Positions 43,240 to 53,544 are shown, counted from the stretch's first letter. The stretch is 64,000 bases of DNA from Isochrysis galbana (GCA_018136815.1 CM030939.1:5004760-5068759); one strand, 5' to 3'. Program-made: numbers and translations. The notes: a model not told the origin generated them from the letters alone.

Positions 43240-44550
43240 GATCCGTTCCCCCTTCCTCCTACGCCTACCGGGCTGGCGGCGTCCTCAGTCCCGATTTATG
43301 CCGTGCCCATCAGCTTAATCGCACTGCTTGTGGCATTCGGCCTTGGCGTGTTTGCCATGCTTCCGGCACTTTTTCTTATATATACGCTCTTGACAACAGC
43401 ATACTACTAGGCGAGAGGCATGTTAAAATTCGGTAAGCCTGGCGACGCTCTCTCAGAAGGCAACCCCCGCACCTGAGCGCCTCTTCAATCGACGATAAAG
43501 CGGACAAGGACGCCCAGTTCTAACTTGGGCCTGCTTCCGGCACTTCTTTCAACTGCTGCGCACATACATGCGGCGCCGGCTCGTCAAATTACCACCCGAG
43601 ACCTGCACTTTTGTACTATAATATGGGGGGCCTGCAAGTAGAACTTATAGCGCCCATTTGGGGGTAGTTGCCGAAAAAACAACCAAAATTGAGGTTGCAC
43701 CCTCTTATTCGCGGAACGCTTGGAGCGGCACTGCTCGGTGAAGCGATCCAACTTGAAGTCACGGCGCTTTCGAAGTCGGGCGAGTCGATCGATTTGAAGA
43801 ATCCCAGATCACACGCGTTTGTCGTTTGTGTCAGGACCTCCATTCACATTAGAAAATCGCTCGTTTCATTGTGTTTTCGAGACGTTCACGCCCCCCCTCG
43901 ACTGTCCCATGAAGCCAGCATGTACCCACAAGGTATTTGTGAAGGTAGGTCTACCCATGCGCGACAAAATCACGCTCGCGTGGGCTACTTAAGTCAGGCT
44001 GCCGAGAATCCTTTTCAAGCACTGCCAACCAACGCGACCCGTAGTGGGGAGATGGTTCGCGCGCGGGTGCTCCCCCGGCGCATGCAGCAACCCGACACAA
44101 TAACACGAGGGCTGGCGCCAAAGACGCGCCCTCAAAACAAAACGATGCCCCCCCCACACCAACTGGCGTGCTGACGTGAGGATTTATTTCCAATAGAGCG
44201 GCCGGCATTTGCTGGGCCCTGAACGATCGCCAACGCAATGGGCCCCACCGGGACCACGGTGGGAGCAATGCCGATGCATCCCCGACCCCTCTGGCATGCC
44301 TTCCAGAGGAACCCTGGCTGGCGGCAGAAGCAAGACTTGCGTGACAATGTGGTAGTATGAGGGGATTCATCCGGAGGGGGATAAGCGCCAAAGAACGAAA
44401 AAACTAGCAGAAGTAGTATCAACTAGCTATAAGCATCGACTCAAGACAAGCATTCTTGCGGCGCTGTTGGTTTCTCGAGTGTTGTAGTTTTCTGCTTGAT
44501 AGCCGCAATCACTAGTGCCACGTCTCGAGAGATTATAGCCAGCTGTGTAG
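43240..44550. other. Spacer with one unknown frame
   Basis: Bases 43668-44174 (+) form a frame of up to 168 codons with no known motif. The rest shows no coding signal. The 3' end of the large minus-strand gene lies at 44551. Confidence 0.3.
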
Positions 44551-47500
44551 CTAGCGCCCAGTGAGGGCATTCACGGACGGTGCCTCGGTAACTACGATCA
44601 TCCCGGCGGCACCGGCGCACGCGAGCAAGTTGGGCCTAGCGCGGCTCGGGCACCACTGCACCCGGCGCAGCGAGGCGCGCCGTTGCTCGAGTGAGATGGT
44701 GTTTAGATTGGGCGCCGGCGCTGGGGCAACTGCTGCGATACTCCCGAGGCGTACTCGCACTGTCGAAGTTTCCTCCCTGTCGGTAGCGGACGCCCCAGAG
44801 GACGCGTCCTCGATATCTAGCTGCACCAGCGCGCGTTGTGTGATAACCGCGCCGCTAGACCGCCGGACCTCGACTGCAATCTGCAGCCGGCCTTCACTCG
44901 TGGCGATGGCGAGCCGGTCGCCTGCTGCAGAGAGCGCGAGCGACCATACCCCACCTGTGTCGGAGCAGGGCACGTGGAAGCCCCGCCTCGCACCTGGCAC
45001 CCATGTCGTGGGCTCAACAAGGAGCCGGCTACTATCGCACGCCACGACCAAAAAGGAAATGGCGTCCGATGCCTTGCCCGAGGCGGGCACGCACGCGTGC
45101 GCCCACTCGATGTCGGTGACCCAGCCGATGCTGGCATGATGCCGCTGGCGAGGCGCCCACACGTCAACGGCGGGATCCCAAACGAAGCACATGCCATCGT
45201 GGCCGCCTGTGGCTAACAAGGGCCTCTGGGATGGCAACCAAGCCATGGTGCGCACCGGTCCAAAGTGGCCCGTGATGGTCGCAACATCCAATTTCATGTC
45301 TGCGGTGGCGCCGAGCTCGCCGTTTTGCCAGGCAGCGGAGCGCGTTGCCTGCCCCAGAAGGGTGTGTGGGGAAGAAACAAGGCGGGTTGGTGCGTGGGGC
45401 GTCGCCTCGGATGGGTCCGTGTCGGCTGCGAGATCCCAAAGCTGCACACTGCCGTCTGCTCTCCCCACCGCCAGAATACCGAATGGCGCGCCGGGACGCC
45501 AAGCGAGACATAGTGCGAGCGACTTGGAGGCTGGCGCCAGCTGTATCGCCGGCGCGAGCCGAATGCGCGGCGGCTGGTCTCGGGCAGTACGCGCCGCGAG
45601 GCCCAAAGCGTCAGGGATGGCGAAGATCCTTACGGCACCGTCCGCGCAGGCAACGGCGAGCAACCCCAGCCGAGGCAGCGTGCCATCCGCCATGCCGTCG
45701 CACGGAATGGCCGCGTTCCCAGCAGGGCACCAGCACAAGTCGAGCGCGCCACCCCCATCGTGGAGCACAAATGACTGCAATCGAAGCGGGGACGCGGTGC
45801 GCTCGCCTGCACCGGTGGCGACTTCCCACAAGCTGATCTCATTAAGCCCGCTGCTTAGCGCATGGGATGCGTTCATCCGGTGAGTGCCGACGGCCAGAAT
45901 TTGCGCGCCACCATCGTCAGGCCTGGGCATCCACGCCATGCACCAAACGGGAGCGCCCGCGTTGGCCAGGATCGCATCCGCGCCTCCGGCGGAGACCGAT
46001 AGACTGCTCCCAGTAGCAATTCGCTGTTCGCTGCCGCCGCCTTGCTGATCCGTCTGCACCACCACTCGAAGCTTTGGGATAGCGCCCTCATCCTTCACCG
46101 ATGGCTCCAAGGTGAGCCCATCCTCTCGCGGCATGAGATGCGGCAGGGCCGGCAGCTGCGGTGGAGGCGGCGACGACGGCGGGATGCCGGGGTGCTGGAG
46201 GAAGGGCACGAATTGAGCTTTCGAAGTCAGCTTAAGAAGTTTGGGGCGTCCCGGACCTCTTCGGGGTCGCGGCTCTTGCTCTTCGTCACCCTCACTAACG
46301 CTATCTTCGGTTAGGGAAGCGGAAAACTCCTCCGATGCTGACTCAACCGAGTTCTCACATGCGTCGCTCTCCACCTCTGCTTCACTTCCGCTCGAGTCTT
46401 CGGCGGTGCGCTGTTGCTGCAGTTTTGCGCGCGCCCTGTCAAACAGCTCCCGGTCGCACATGAGGCACCTCCACTCTCCTTCCTCGGCAATGATCTCGTT
46501 CATGTATTCGGCCCCTAGTACCGCGCTGAGGCAAGCTGCGCACCACGCCATGCAACAGTCATCACAAAGCAGTGTGGTCACCTCGTTTGTCTCCGTGCTG
46601 TCTGCGGCATTGAGGTCGAGACCGCAGCATCCACGGCACCGGGCATCCGTCCCATCCTCGTCCTGAGGCCAGCCGTGCTCCCGCCAATACGCCTGGGCGC
46701 GACAATGTTCGTCGCATAGTGGTAGAGGCACGAGGGGGTGGTATTCAACGCCTCGACGACCACATCCGGCGGCCACGCATGCGCCTAGGCAAGCAGCATG
46801 AATATCCCCGCGGGAGGGCCGTCCACCTTGTGAATCCCTCTTGGCGAGTCGTCTGACCCTCTCATCCTCGCCGCGGGACCGCCACTGCGATCTGCGAGGA
46901 TTCTTCAGACCGTCATCCGCCTCTCCTCGGCTCAACAGCGACTTGGCACGATCTATTCGCTTCTGCACCCTTTTCACCAATGCTGGCTTGCACAACGGGC
47001 AAAGCCACTCCTCTTCCTCGTCGCCCATGATCTTCTCCACATAGTTCGATCCAAGAGCCGAGCCAAGGCATGAGGCACACCAGGCGCAGCCGCAGCGGTC
47101 GCATAGCAGCGATACGACCTCCTCCTTCCCAGCATCCCCCACAGCGTCCAAATCTAGCCCGCAGCACCAGCGACACAAGGCATCAGTTCCATCTTCGTCT
47201 TTGGGCCAGCCGTGCTCTTGCCGGTACACCTGTGCTCGACAGTGGTCGTCGCACAGCGGCAGAGGCATGCTGGGATGGTTGGCGACACCGGGGCGGCCGC
47301 ACCCTGCGGCCAGGCATGCTCCGATCTCGCCTGTCGTCGTCTCCGGCCTGACGCGGCCGCGGCCGCGACCTCTTGCCGGACCTCCTCTGCCCCGGCCCCG
47401 ACCGCCGAAAGCACGGCCTCGTGACACCTTGCCAAAGTCTTCATCTTGATCGCCCCGATGGAAAACCTCCATGTCCGCCCCATCACAAAGGTCGATCGCA

Positions 47501-49695
47501 TTTGGCGACGGCCTCGCACGAGCTGCTCGCTTCTGCACCCTTTTCACCAATGCTGGCTTGCACAACGGGCAAAGCCACTCCCCTTCCTCGTCGCCCATGA
47601 TCTTCTCCACATAGTTCGATCCAAGAGCCGAGCCAAGGCATGAGGCACACCAGGCGCAGCCGCAGCGGTCGCATAGCAGCGATACGACCTCCTGCTTCCC
47701 AGCATCCCCCACAGCGTCCAGATCTAGCCCGCAGCACCAGCGACACAAGGCATCCGTTCCATCGTCGTCTTTGGGCCAGCCGTGCTCTTGCCGGTACACC
47801 TGTGCTCGACAGTGGTCGTCGCACAGCGGCAGAGGCATGCTGGGATGGTTTGCGACACCGGGGCGGCCGCACCCTGCAGCCAGGCATGCTCCGATCTCGC
47901 CTGCCGTCGTCTCCGGCCTGACGCGGCCGCGGCCGCGACCTCTTGCCGGACCTCCTCTGCCCCGGCCCCGACCGCCGAAAGCACGGCCTCGTGACACCTT
48001 GCCAAAGTCTTCATCTTGATCGCCCCGATGGAAAACCTCCATGTCCGCCCCATCACAAAGGTCGATCGCATTTGGCGACGGCCTCGCACGAGCTGCTCGC
48101 TTCTGCACCCTTTTCACCAATGCTGGCTTGCACAACGGGCAAAGCCACTCCCCTTCCTCGTCGCCCATGATCTTCTCCACATAGTTCGATCCAAGAGCCG
48201 AGCCAAGGCATGAGGCACACCAGGCGCAGCCGCAGCGGTCGCATAGCAGCGATACGACCTCCTGCTTCCCAGCATCCCCCACAGCGTCCAGATCTAGCCC
48301 GCAGCACCAGCGACACAAGGCATCCGTTCCATCGTCGTCTTTGGGCCAGCCGTGCTCTTGCCGGTACACCTGTGCTCGACAGTGGTCGTCGCACAGCGGC
48401 AGAGGCATGCTGGGATGGTTTGCGACACCGGGGCGGCCGCACCCTGCAGCCAGGCATGCTCCGATCTCGCCTGCCGTCGTCTCCGGCCTGACGCGGCCGC
48501 GGCCGCGACCTCTTGCCGGACCTCCTCTGCCCCGGCCCCGACCGCCGAAAGCACGGCCTCGTGACACCTTGCCAAAGTCTTCATCTTGATCGCCCCGATG
48601 GAAAACCTCCATGTCCGCCCCATCACAAAGGTCGATCGCATTTGGCGACGGCCTCGCACGAGCTGCTCGCTTCTGCACCCTTTTCACCAATGCTGGCTTG
48701 CACAACGGGCAAAGCCACTCCCCTTCCTCGTCGCCCATGATCTTCTCCACATAGTTCGATCCAAGAGCCGAGCCAAGGCATGAGGCACACCAGGCGCAGC
48801 CGCAGCGGTCGCATAGCAGCGATACGACCTCCTCCTTCCCAGCATCCCCCACAGCGTCCAGATCTAGCCCGCAGCACCAGCGACACAAGGCATCCGTTCC
48901 ATCGTCGTCTTTGGGCCAGCCGTGCTCTTGCCGGTACACCTGTGCTCGACAGTGATCATCACACAGCGGTAGCGGCATGCTGGGATGGTTTGCAACACCG
49001 GGGCGGCCGCACCCTGCTGCGAGGCAAGGAGCAAGAGTTCTATCCCCACTAGAGTTTGTGAAAGCATGCTTGTGGACGCCAGCGATCTGGTCATCCGCAC
49101 ACTCATCTGGAAGCTTTCGCTTCCTCAGCGCCATGGATTCTCGGGCTTGCCTATCAATCAGGCTGGTCAGTGACGGCGAGGCAGCCGACTCAGCCGTTTC
49201 CTCTGGACCTCGTAGATCTGCAGCGGAGCCAGGACTTCCCGCTCGCGTAGCTTCCTCTCTCCCGCGCCAACCACCTGTCGTGTCCTTTCTCTCGCCATTG
49301 TTCTGATTCTCTGACTGTGACCCTTCTTCCTCTGTCTCACTCCGCTCACTGAGCTCCTCTATCGCTCGGTCTGGAGCGCTCAGCTTAGCTGCGGCGCTAC
49401 GGCGTGCGCGCGAGGAGCAAGCAGCCGGAGTCGCGTGGCGTGTGCCCGTCCCGCTTCGTTCCACGCCTCCGTCGCTCTCTCTCTTTGGCTTTCTCTGCAG
49501 AGTCTGCTCCCCCCCGCTCTCTGTGCAAGCTCTGGCCACACGAGCCTTACGGGCCTCAGCAAGGCTCCTGGGCGCACGGAGTGCAGGCTGAGGCCCCCTG
49601 ACGTCTGCTGAGTCCTCTGCCCCCGCGCTATAACCCGCTAAGCCGCTGGGGCAGCCGTGGGCGGTCCTCTCACCCGCCGCGCCGCCCACCATCAC
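44551..49695 (-). CDS. 1714-aa protein: five ADD/PHD-like zinc modules plus WD40 domain (TFIIIC-like)
   Basis: One uninterrupted frame from ATG 49695. Residues 1-210 are Ser/Glu/Arg-rich, low complexity. Five cysteine-rich modules begin at about 217, 400, 590, 780 and 968, each with CLAAGCGRPG, CDDHCRAQ, CRWCCGLDL, LLCDRCGCAWCASCL and EWLCPLC, the Cys spacing of an ADD/PHD-type histone-reader finger. The first four are nearly identical and linked by RG-rich strings with 190-residue period; the fifth is diverged (CVAAGCGRRG). An acidic linker (about 1095-1190) follows, then a WD40 propeller from about 1235 (PVWCMAWMPR, ALDLCWCPAG, LAVGRADGSVQLWDLA, LLATGGHDGMCFVWDP, GVWSLALSAAGDRLAIA), most like the TFIIIC subunit TFC6/GTF3C2. 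A chromatin or Pol III-linked nuclear role is inference. Confidence 0.75.
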   Translation of the reverse strand: MMVGGAAGERTAHGCPSGLAGYSAGAEDSADVRGPQPALRAPRSLAEARKARVARACTESGGEQTLQRKPKRESDGGVERSGTGTRHATPAACSSRARRSAAAKLSAPDRAIEELSERSETEEEGSQSENQNNGERKDTTGGWRGREEATRAGSPGSAADLRGPEETAESAASPSLTSLIDRQARESMALRKRKLPDECADDQIAGVHKHAFTNSSGDRTLAPCLAAGCGRPGVANHPSMPLPLCDDHCRAQVYRQEHGWPKDDDGTDALCRWCCGLDLDAVGDAGKEEVVSLLCDRCGCAWCASCLGSALGSNYVEKIMGDEEGEWLCPLCKPALVKRVQKRAARARPSPNAIDLCDGADMEVFHRGDQDEDFGKVSRGRAFGGRGRGRGGPARGRGRGRVRPETTAGEIGACLAAGCGRPGVANHPSMPLPLCDDHCRAQVYRQEHGWPKDDDGTDALCRWCCGLDLDAVGDAGKQEVVSLLCDRCGCAWCASCLGSALGSNYVEKIMGDEEGEWLCPLCKPALVKRVQKRAARARPSPNAIDLCDGADMEVFHRGDQDEDFGKVSRGRAFGGRGRGRGGPARGRGRGRVRPETTAGEIGACLAAGCGRPGVANHPSMPLPLCDDHCRAQVYRQEHGWPKDDDGTDALCRWCCGLDLDAVGDAGKQEVVSLLCDRCGCAWCASCLGSALGSNYVEKIMGDEEGEWLCPLCKPALVKRVQKRAARARPSPNAIDLCDGADMEVFHRGDQDEDFGKVSRGRAFGGRGRGRGGPARGRGRGRVRPETTTGEIGACLAAGCGRPGVANHPSMPLPLCDDHCRAQVYRQEHGWPKDEDGTDALCRWCCGLDLDAVGDAGKEEVVSLLCDRCGCAWCASCLGSALGSNYVEKIMGDEEEEWLCPLCKPALVKRVQKRIDRAKSLLSRGEADDGLKNPRRSQWRSRGEDERVRRLAKRDSQGGRPSRGDIHAACLGACVAAGCGRRGVEYHPLVPLPLCDEHCRAQAYWREHGWPQDEDGTDARCRGCCGLDLNAADSTETNEVTTLLCDDCCMAWCAACLSAVLGAEYMNEIIAEEGEWRCLMCDRELFDRARAKLQQQRTAEDSSGSEAEVESDACENSVESASEEFSASLTEDSVSEGDEEQEPRPRRGPGRPKLLKLTSKAQFVPFLQHPGIPPSSPPPPQLPALPHLMPREDGLTLEPSVKDEGAIPKLRVVVQTDQQGGGSEQRIATGSSLSVSAGGADAILANAGAPVWCMAWMPRPDDGGAQILAVGTHRMNASHALSSGLNEISLWEVATGAGERTASPLRLQSFVLHDGGGALDLCWCPAGNAAIPCDGMADGTLPRLGLLAVACADGAVRIFAIPDALGLAARTARDQPPRIRLAPAIQLAPASKSLALCLAWRPGAPFGILAVGRADGSVQLWDLAADTDPSEATPHAPTRLVSSPHTLLGQATRSAAWQNGELGATADMKLDVATITGHFGPVRTMAWLPSQRPLLATGGHDGMCFVWDPAVDVWAPRQRHHASIGWVTDIEWAHACVPASGKASDAISFLVVACDSSRLLVEPTTWVPGARRGFHVPCSDTGGVWSLALSAAGDRLAIATSEGRLQIAVEVRRSSGAVITQRALVQLDIEDASSGASATDREETSTVRVRLGSIAAVAPAPAPNLNTISLEQRRASLRRVQWCPSRARPNLLACAGAAGMIVVTEAPSVNALTGR
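46925..49045 (-). repeat. Coding tandem repeat, 570-bp units
   Basis: Units of 570 bp (190 codons) run through the zinc modules. The two central units (about 47491-48060 and 48061-48630) look identical by eye over their length; outer units differ at a few positions, such as CTCCTTCCC for CTGCTTCCC and TCTTCGTCT for TCGTCGTCT. Confidence 0.9.
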
Positions 49696-49699
49696 AGTG

Positions 49700-49719
49700 A
49701 GGGAGGGAGGGAGGGATAG

Positions 49720-49775
<56 letters not shown>

Positions 49776-49905
49776 GAGAAGAGAGAGAAAAAGAGGGGGA
49801 GGGGGAGGCAGGGAGAGAGAGTAGATGACAGAGGGAGAGAGAAGAAAAGAGTGAGAGAGGCGAGACGACTATTTTAGATTGATAAAATAAGACGGGCGGG
49901 CGGAG
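49700..49905 (-). promoter_or_regulatory. GA-rich leader/promoter of the ADD/WD40 gene
   Basis: (GGGA)n and (GA)n tracts at 49700-49860 lie directly upstream of the minus-strand ATG. Pattern shared with other genes in the window. Confidence 0.4.
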
Positions 49906-50474
49906 GGCCGCAGAGCAGCAGCAGGGTGGGGTCTAGCATTATAATAAAGTACTGGTCCTTGGCACTTGTGTGGGTGGTGGAGGGAGTACTCCTACTAGAG
50001 TAGAGTATGTACGTTGAATTTTAACCCTAGTAGGTGCTTAGTCCGCGAGGCGGACGGTCGGGACGTTTTTAGTACATATGGCTATATTGGGAGCCCCTAA
50101 GGGCACTAGGAGGGCCCTAGGGGGCCTCCTGATGTGAAATGGGACCCCTCCCAGGCCTAGGTAGATCTCCCAATCATAAATTCGTCAATGGAGCTCGGTT
50201 TTAGAAGCGCGGGAGAACGTTGCCACGAAAGGTTGGCGCGAGCCCGTTTCCCTCCTCTCCCCCCCTCCCCCGCCCTTTTCCCCCTCTGGTCCTCTCCGTG
50301 ACGGAACTACATCCCCTCCTTTTCTTACCTCTTTATCTCTTTCTTTTCTATGCACCCCCCGGGCGCGCCCGGGAACTGCCACTTGCGAAGCGTCCCCCCG
50401 CTCCCCCCCCCGCCGCCGCCCCCCGCCTCGCCCCCCCCCCCCGCCCGCCCGCCCGCCCCTCCCCCTCGCACCCC

Positions 50475-50685
50475 ATGTCGGACACCTCAAGCACCTCATG
50501 CGGCACACAAACCCAGCCCTCCCTCCCTCCCTCCCTCCCCTCCGCAACGGACCGAAGTCGCGACCTCTCTCCTTCCGAGGTGAGGGTGGAGAAGACGGGC
50601 AGGTCGGGGGGAAGGATCGTCTCGAAGACGACTGTCGAGTACCAACCCCCGAACTTCCAGCCCAAGTTGTTCGACCGCAATATCG
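50475..50685 (+). pseudogene. Possible host first exon interrupted by LTR element
   Basis: ATG at 50475, behind a C-rich leader like that of other genes here, opens MSDTSSTSCGTQTQPSLPPS and continues with GGRIVSKTTVEYQPPNFQPK and LFDRN. The first base of an LTR (TGTCGCATTC) at 50686 then cuts the frame, which ends 29 bp later. A GTGAGG donor-like site at 50579 offers an alternative end. Family unknown. Confidence 0.4.
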
Positions 50686-51000
50686 TGTCGCATTCGCGAA
50701 TCGACACTCGTTAGGCTTCTCTTCGTCATTCGGTATTTATCGTTATAATTCTCTGCTTTCTCTCGTTCTCGGTCAAAAACTTCGCGTGTACGCCTAGGAT
50801 CTAGGGTTGTGGAGCGCTCTCTCTCTTTCTCTCGAAAGAGAAGGGAAGTTTCCCCACCTTTCTTCCTCCCGGGCGCCTCGCAAATAGGTTTAATTTGCTA
50901 TCTCCCCTGCGTTTCTTTATCTGCTTCTGGGGGCAATCAGGTTTAATTTGCGATCTCTTCGTACCTCCCCCTTAAGCATATCGCACTTCTCTCGTCTTAT
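50686..51000 (+). mobile_element. 5' LTR of gag-bearing retroelement
   Basis: Begins TGTCGCATTCGCGAATCGAC; contains the palindromic AGAGAAGGGAAGTTTCCCC stretch and GGTTTAATTTGC twice. Matches 6345-6545 and 23250-23550 in inverse orientation. The 3' border is approximate. Confidence 0.75.
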
Positions 51001-51355
51001 TCGGTAAGTCTCTTGGAATCCTGCGTAGCAAGATTGCCCCTCGATTCCGTTATGGTGCGATTCCCGTTCCAGACAAGATCGTCGACAGATCGCCCTTTGA
51101 TCGTCGTCCGTCGTTGTCTGATCGGAGTGTTTGGGTTTGATTTCAGTCGAGTTATGTGAGAAAGTCGTGGGGCGAGAGTCGGGGTGTTTTCCTGGGTGTC
51201 TTTGTCCGTCGTCCTGTCGTCAGTCGTCATCCGTCGCTCTCGCTCTCGTCGCTCTCGCTCTCGTAACACTCGTACCCAACAAACTCGCCTCGCCTCGCCA
51301 GCCCCTGCCATCACAGCCCTCCTCTCACTCGCCCTCGCCTCTCGCCGCTCGTTCC

Positions 51356-53047
51356 ATGTCGTTCTCGCCGCCGTCCTCGCCCTCGCTCAAGCCCGCCTGC
51401 CCGCCTTCCTCTGCTGACGGGCTTCAGCCCGTCATCGTCTCCGAAGCCGTCTCCTCAGCCGCGCCTGCCGCCGGCTTGCCACCTTCCTCATTGCCCTCAG
51501 GCCCTAAGGGCCATCCCAATTCGTCAGGTGTAGAATCTCTTCCGGTGCGTCCCGCGCTGGACGTCTCAATGGGGGTCAACCCCACCTCTGCAGAGTCGGG
51601 CACCATGCCTGCCCTGCCCCCTTTCTCCTCTCCGGACGGACATCCACCGCCACCCTCGCAGTGGGAGGTGATGCCCTCCCTTTCTTCGCCTCCTGATCTC
51701 TCTGCGGTCCCCCCACCATCATCTCCGCCATCGCCGCCGGAGCCCATGGAGGGCAGGTCCAAGCCCGAGTCTTTCCAGGGTGAGGATACTCCTCTGGAGG
51801 GATCCCTCCACTCGTCCCGCGCGTGCCTCGAGGCACCACCACCCTTACCATCGGACTCGGAGGCCGCCTATGAGCCCTATCACGCCTCCCTCGAACGCCT
51901 CTCGGTCGCCTCGGTCGTTCCAAGTCAGCCATCTCGGTGTGAGGAGGCCCCGGGCCCGGGCCTACTGCCCGACTCCCTTCTTCATCTCTCTCCTTCTCCT
52001 TCTCCACCGTCGGCTACGGTCCCGCCGCCAACCTCTTCGGCTTCACCGGGGCTCAACCCCGTCGAGCTGCGCTATATTGAGCTGATGCAGGCCATGGCCG
52101 CCCAGTTCTCTCAGCAACTCGCTGCGGTCACCAGCGCGATTGAGCGGGGCCGACTCCCTCCTGCTCCAGTCCAGGCAGCCAGCCCGCCTCCACCTCCATC
52201 CGACGATGGCGGCGAAAATGTTTTGCCTCCACCACCGCCGCTCCCTCGCTCCTCATCGAAATCTAAAAAGGCTCATAAAGACAAGAAGAAGAACCGCCGC
52301 CGCCACCGCTATAGCTCCCCTACTTCTTCGTCCTCCTCGTCATCATCTCCGGTCTCTAGCCCGCGTTCATCTAACTCTTCGCCGACCAGCGACTCGGAGT
52401 CCGATGGGTCATCCGAGTCCACGGACTCGCGCCGCAAGCCTCGCCGCGCCAAGGGTGGCAACTATACCACCGCAGGCCAAAGCTATAATACTTGGGAGGG
52501 GCGGCCGTCTATGATGGCCCCCGAAGGATTACATTCTAACTCTCGCCGATCTCTCCGTCCCCCCGCCTCTAAGTCTAAACCAGGCCATCACAGGAGCCGG
52601 GAGAGTCGACGTCATGCTAAACGTCACGCCGCTCCTCCCGCGGACCCAGCCCTGTCCGATGAACCGGACATTCTTGAGCAGTGGTTGCGCCACTATGGGC
52701 GCCACGGCAAAGCCTATTCCGATTCCGCTAGTGCCCCACTCGAATACCAGGTGATGGCGGCTCGGGAGGTCCCCTCGGGTGAGTCCTGGCACGCTCGCAT
52801 CATTTACACAACTCGCACCCTTACGAAATGGGTACGCGCTCGTACGTTCGTCCGCACTAAGGGTGGCACTCGCGATGCTAAGTCTAGTCTTGAGAGCCTC
52901 CAGTCGCTGCGCTTCCCCGCCGACCTTCGCTCTACCGACCCGAACAAGGCGGCTGCTTCCTGGGATGGATTCCGCATGCAACTGATCCGCGCACTCGAGG
53001 CCGTTGTCTCCATCGCTGGCTTCGGCTCTCGACAGCAACCTTTCTAG
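51356..53047 (+). CDS. Gag-like protein of the LTR element
   Basis: ATG at 51356 (MSFSPPSSPSLKPACPPSS) gives 563 residues; the frame extends upstream to 51131 only through non-ATG codons. It is Pro/Ser-rich to about residue 240, then a helical segment VELRYIELMQAMAAQFSQQL, a basic Ser/Arg stretch (KKAHKDKKKNRRRHRYSSPT), and a structured C-terminal part (ILEQWLRHYGRHGKAY, then LTKWVRARTFVRTKGGT) that looks like a retrotransposon capsid. No zinc knuckle. At the end the frame runs into sequence joined to integrase, so its C-terminus is a deletion product. Partial copies lie at 22700-23040 and 5060-5400. Confidence 0.65.
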   Translation: MSFSPPSSPSLKPACPPSSADGLQPVIVSEAVSSAAPAAGLPPSSLPSGPKGHPNSSGVESLPVRPALDVSMGVNPTSAESGTMPALPPFSSPDGHPPPPSQWEVMPSLSSPPDLSAVPPPSSPPSPPEPMEGRSKPESFQGEDTPLEGSLHSSRACLEAPPPLPSDSEAAYEPYHASLERLSVASVVPSQPSRCEEAPGPGLLPDSLLHLSPSPSPPSATVPPPTSSASPGLNPVELRYIELMQAMAAQFSQQLAAVTSAIERGRLPPAPVQAASPPPPPSDDGGENVLPPPPPLPRSSSKSKKAHKDKKKNRRRHRYSSPTSSSSSSSSPVSSPRSSNSSPTSDSESDGSSESTDSRRKPRRAKGGNYTTAGQSYNTWEGRPSMMAPEGLHSNSRRSLRPPASKSKPGHHRSRESRRHAKRHAAPPADPALSDEPDILEQWLRHYGRHGKAYSDSASAPLEYQVMAAREVPSGESWHARIIYTTRTLTKWVRARTFVRTKGGTRDAKSSLESLQSLRFPADLRSTDPNKAAASWDGFRMQLIRALEAVVSIAGFGSRQQPF

Positions 53048-53225
53048 CCAACTCACCTCGATCATCCTTGAGCGCACTGGCACCGACCTACGGCCGAGCA
53101 CACCTCATCATCACGAGAGTGTGGGCCTGGTTGAACGAGCTCAACAAACCTTGATCAACATGGCTCGCGCTACCGATGAAGGCGGCGGTCATTGGGTCGA
53201 TCATCTCCCGTTCTTTTTAATGAAA
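53040..53225 (+). pseudogene. Retroviral-type integrase scrap
   Basis: Encodes SQLTSIILERTGTDLRPSTP, then HHHESVGLVERAQQTLINMA and WVDHLPFFLM, the end of the integrase catalytic core with the last Glu in VGLVERAQQTL (family pattern G-x-x-ER). Protease, RT and RNase H are missing between gag and this piece. Confidence 0.8.
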
Positions 53226-53229
53226 AAAA

Positions 53230-53300
53230 AATATCTGAAGTTTCCCCTTCCTCATTGCCCTCAGGCCCTATGGGCCATCCCAATTCGTCATGGTCCCGCC
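53230..53300 (+). repeat. Duplicate of gag-start phrase
   Basis: CTTCCTCATTGCCCTCAGGC...GGCCATCCCAATTCGTCA repeats the sequence at 51482-51526 of the same element, marking another rearrangement point. Confidence 0.65.
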
Positions 53301-53544
53301 AAACTTTATTCGGCTAGTGAGTAGCTACGTGAGTGTAGCGTGTTGTTGGTACGTTAGTTAGTTGTTAGTTGTTAGCACTTCTAAGCACAAACACTTCAAG
53401 CACTTAGCACACATCACGATCGTTGTACCGCAACATGAGTGCGGCTTGGATTTGATCGGTGATCGGCAAGCGAAGCGGTTTGTAACGAGCCAAACATACA
53501 TTGGACAAGAGAAAGCACACGCTCACATCCGGCCGAATTGGGAG

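Noticed and set aside
47491-48630. CRISPR-like array
   Set aside because: Units are 570 bp, coding and contiguous without spacers; no CRISPR array occurs in this eukaryotic sequence.
46578-49052. Many 60-134 codon frames antisense or offset to the ADD/WD40 gene
   Set aside because: They repeat with the same 570-bp period and are shadows of the large frame.
50220-50474. Pro-rich frame upstream of the ATG at 50475
   Set aside because: Poly-C low-complexity leader like those before other genes; not convincing as protein.
51131-51355. Extended gag start
   Set aside because: No ATG; the segment is CT-rich leader sequence, and similar leaders in other copies are not open in the same frame.
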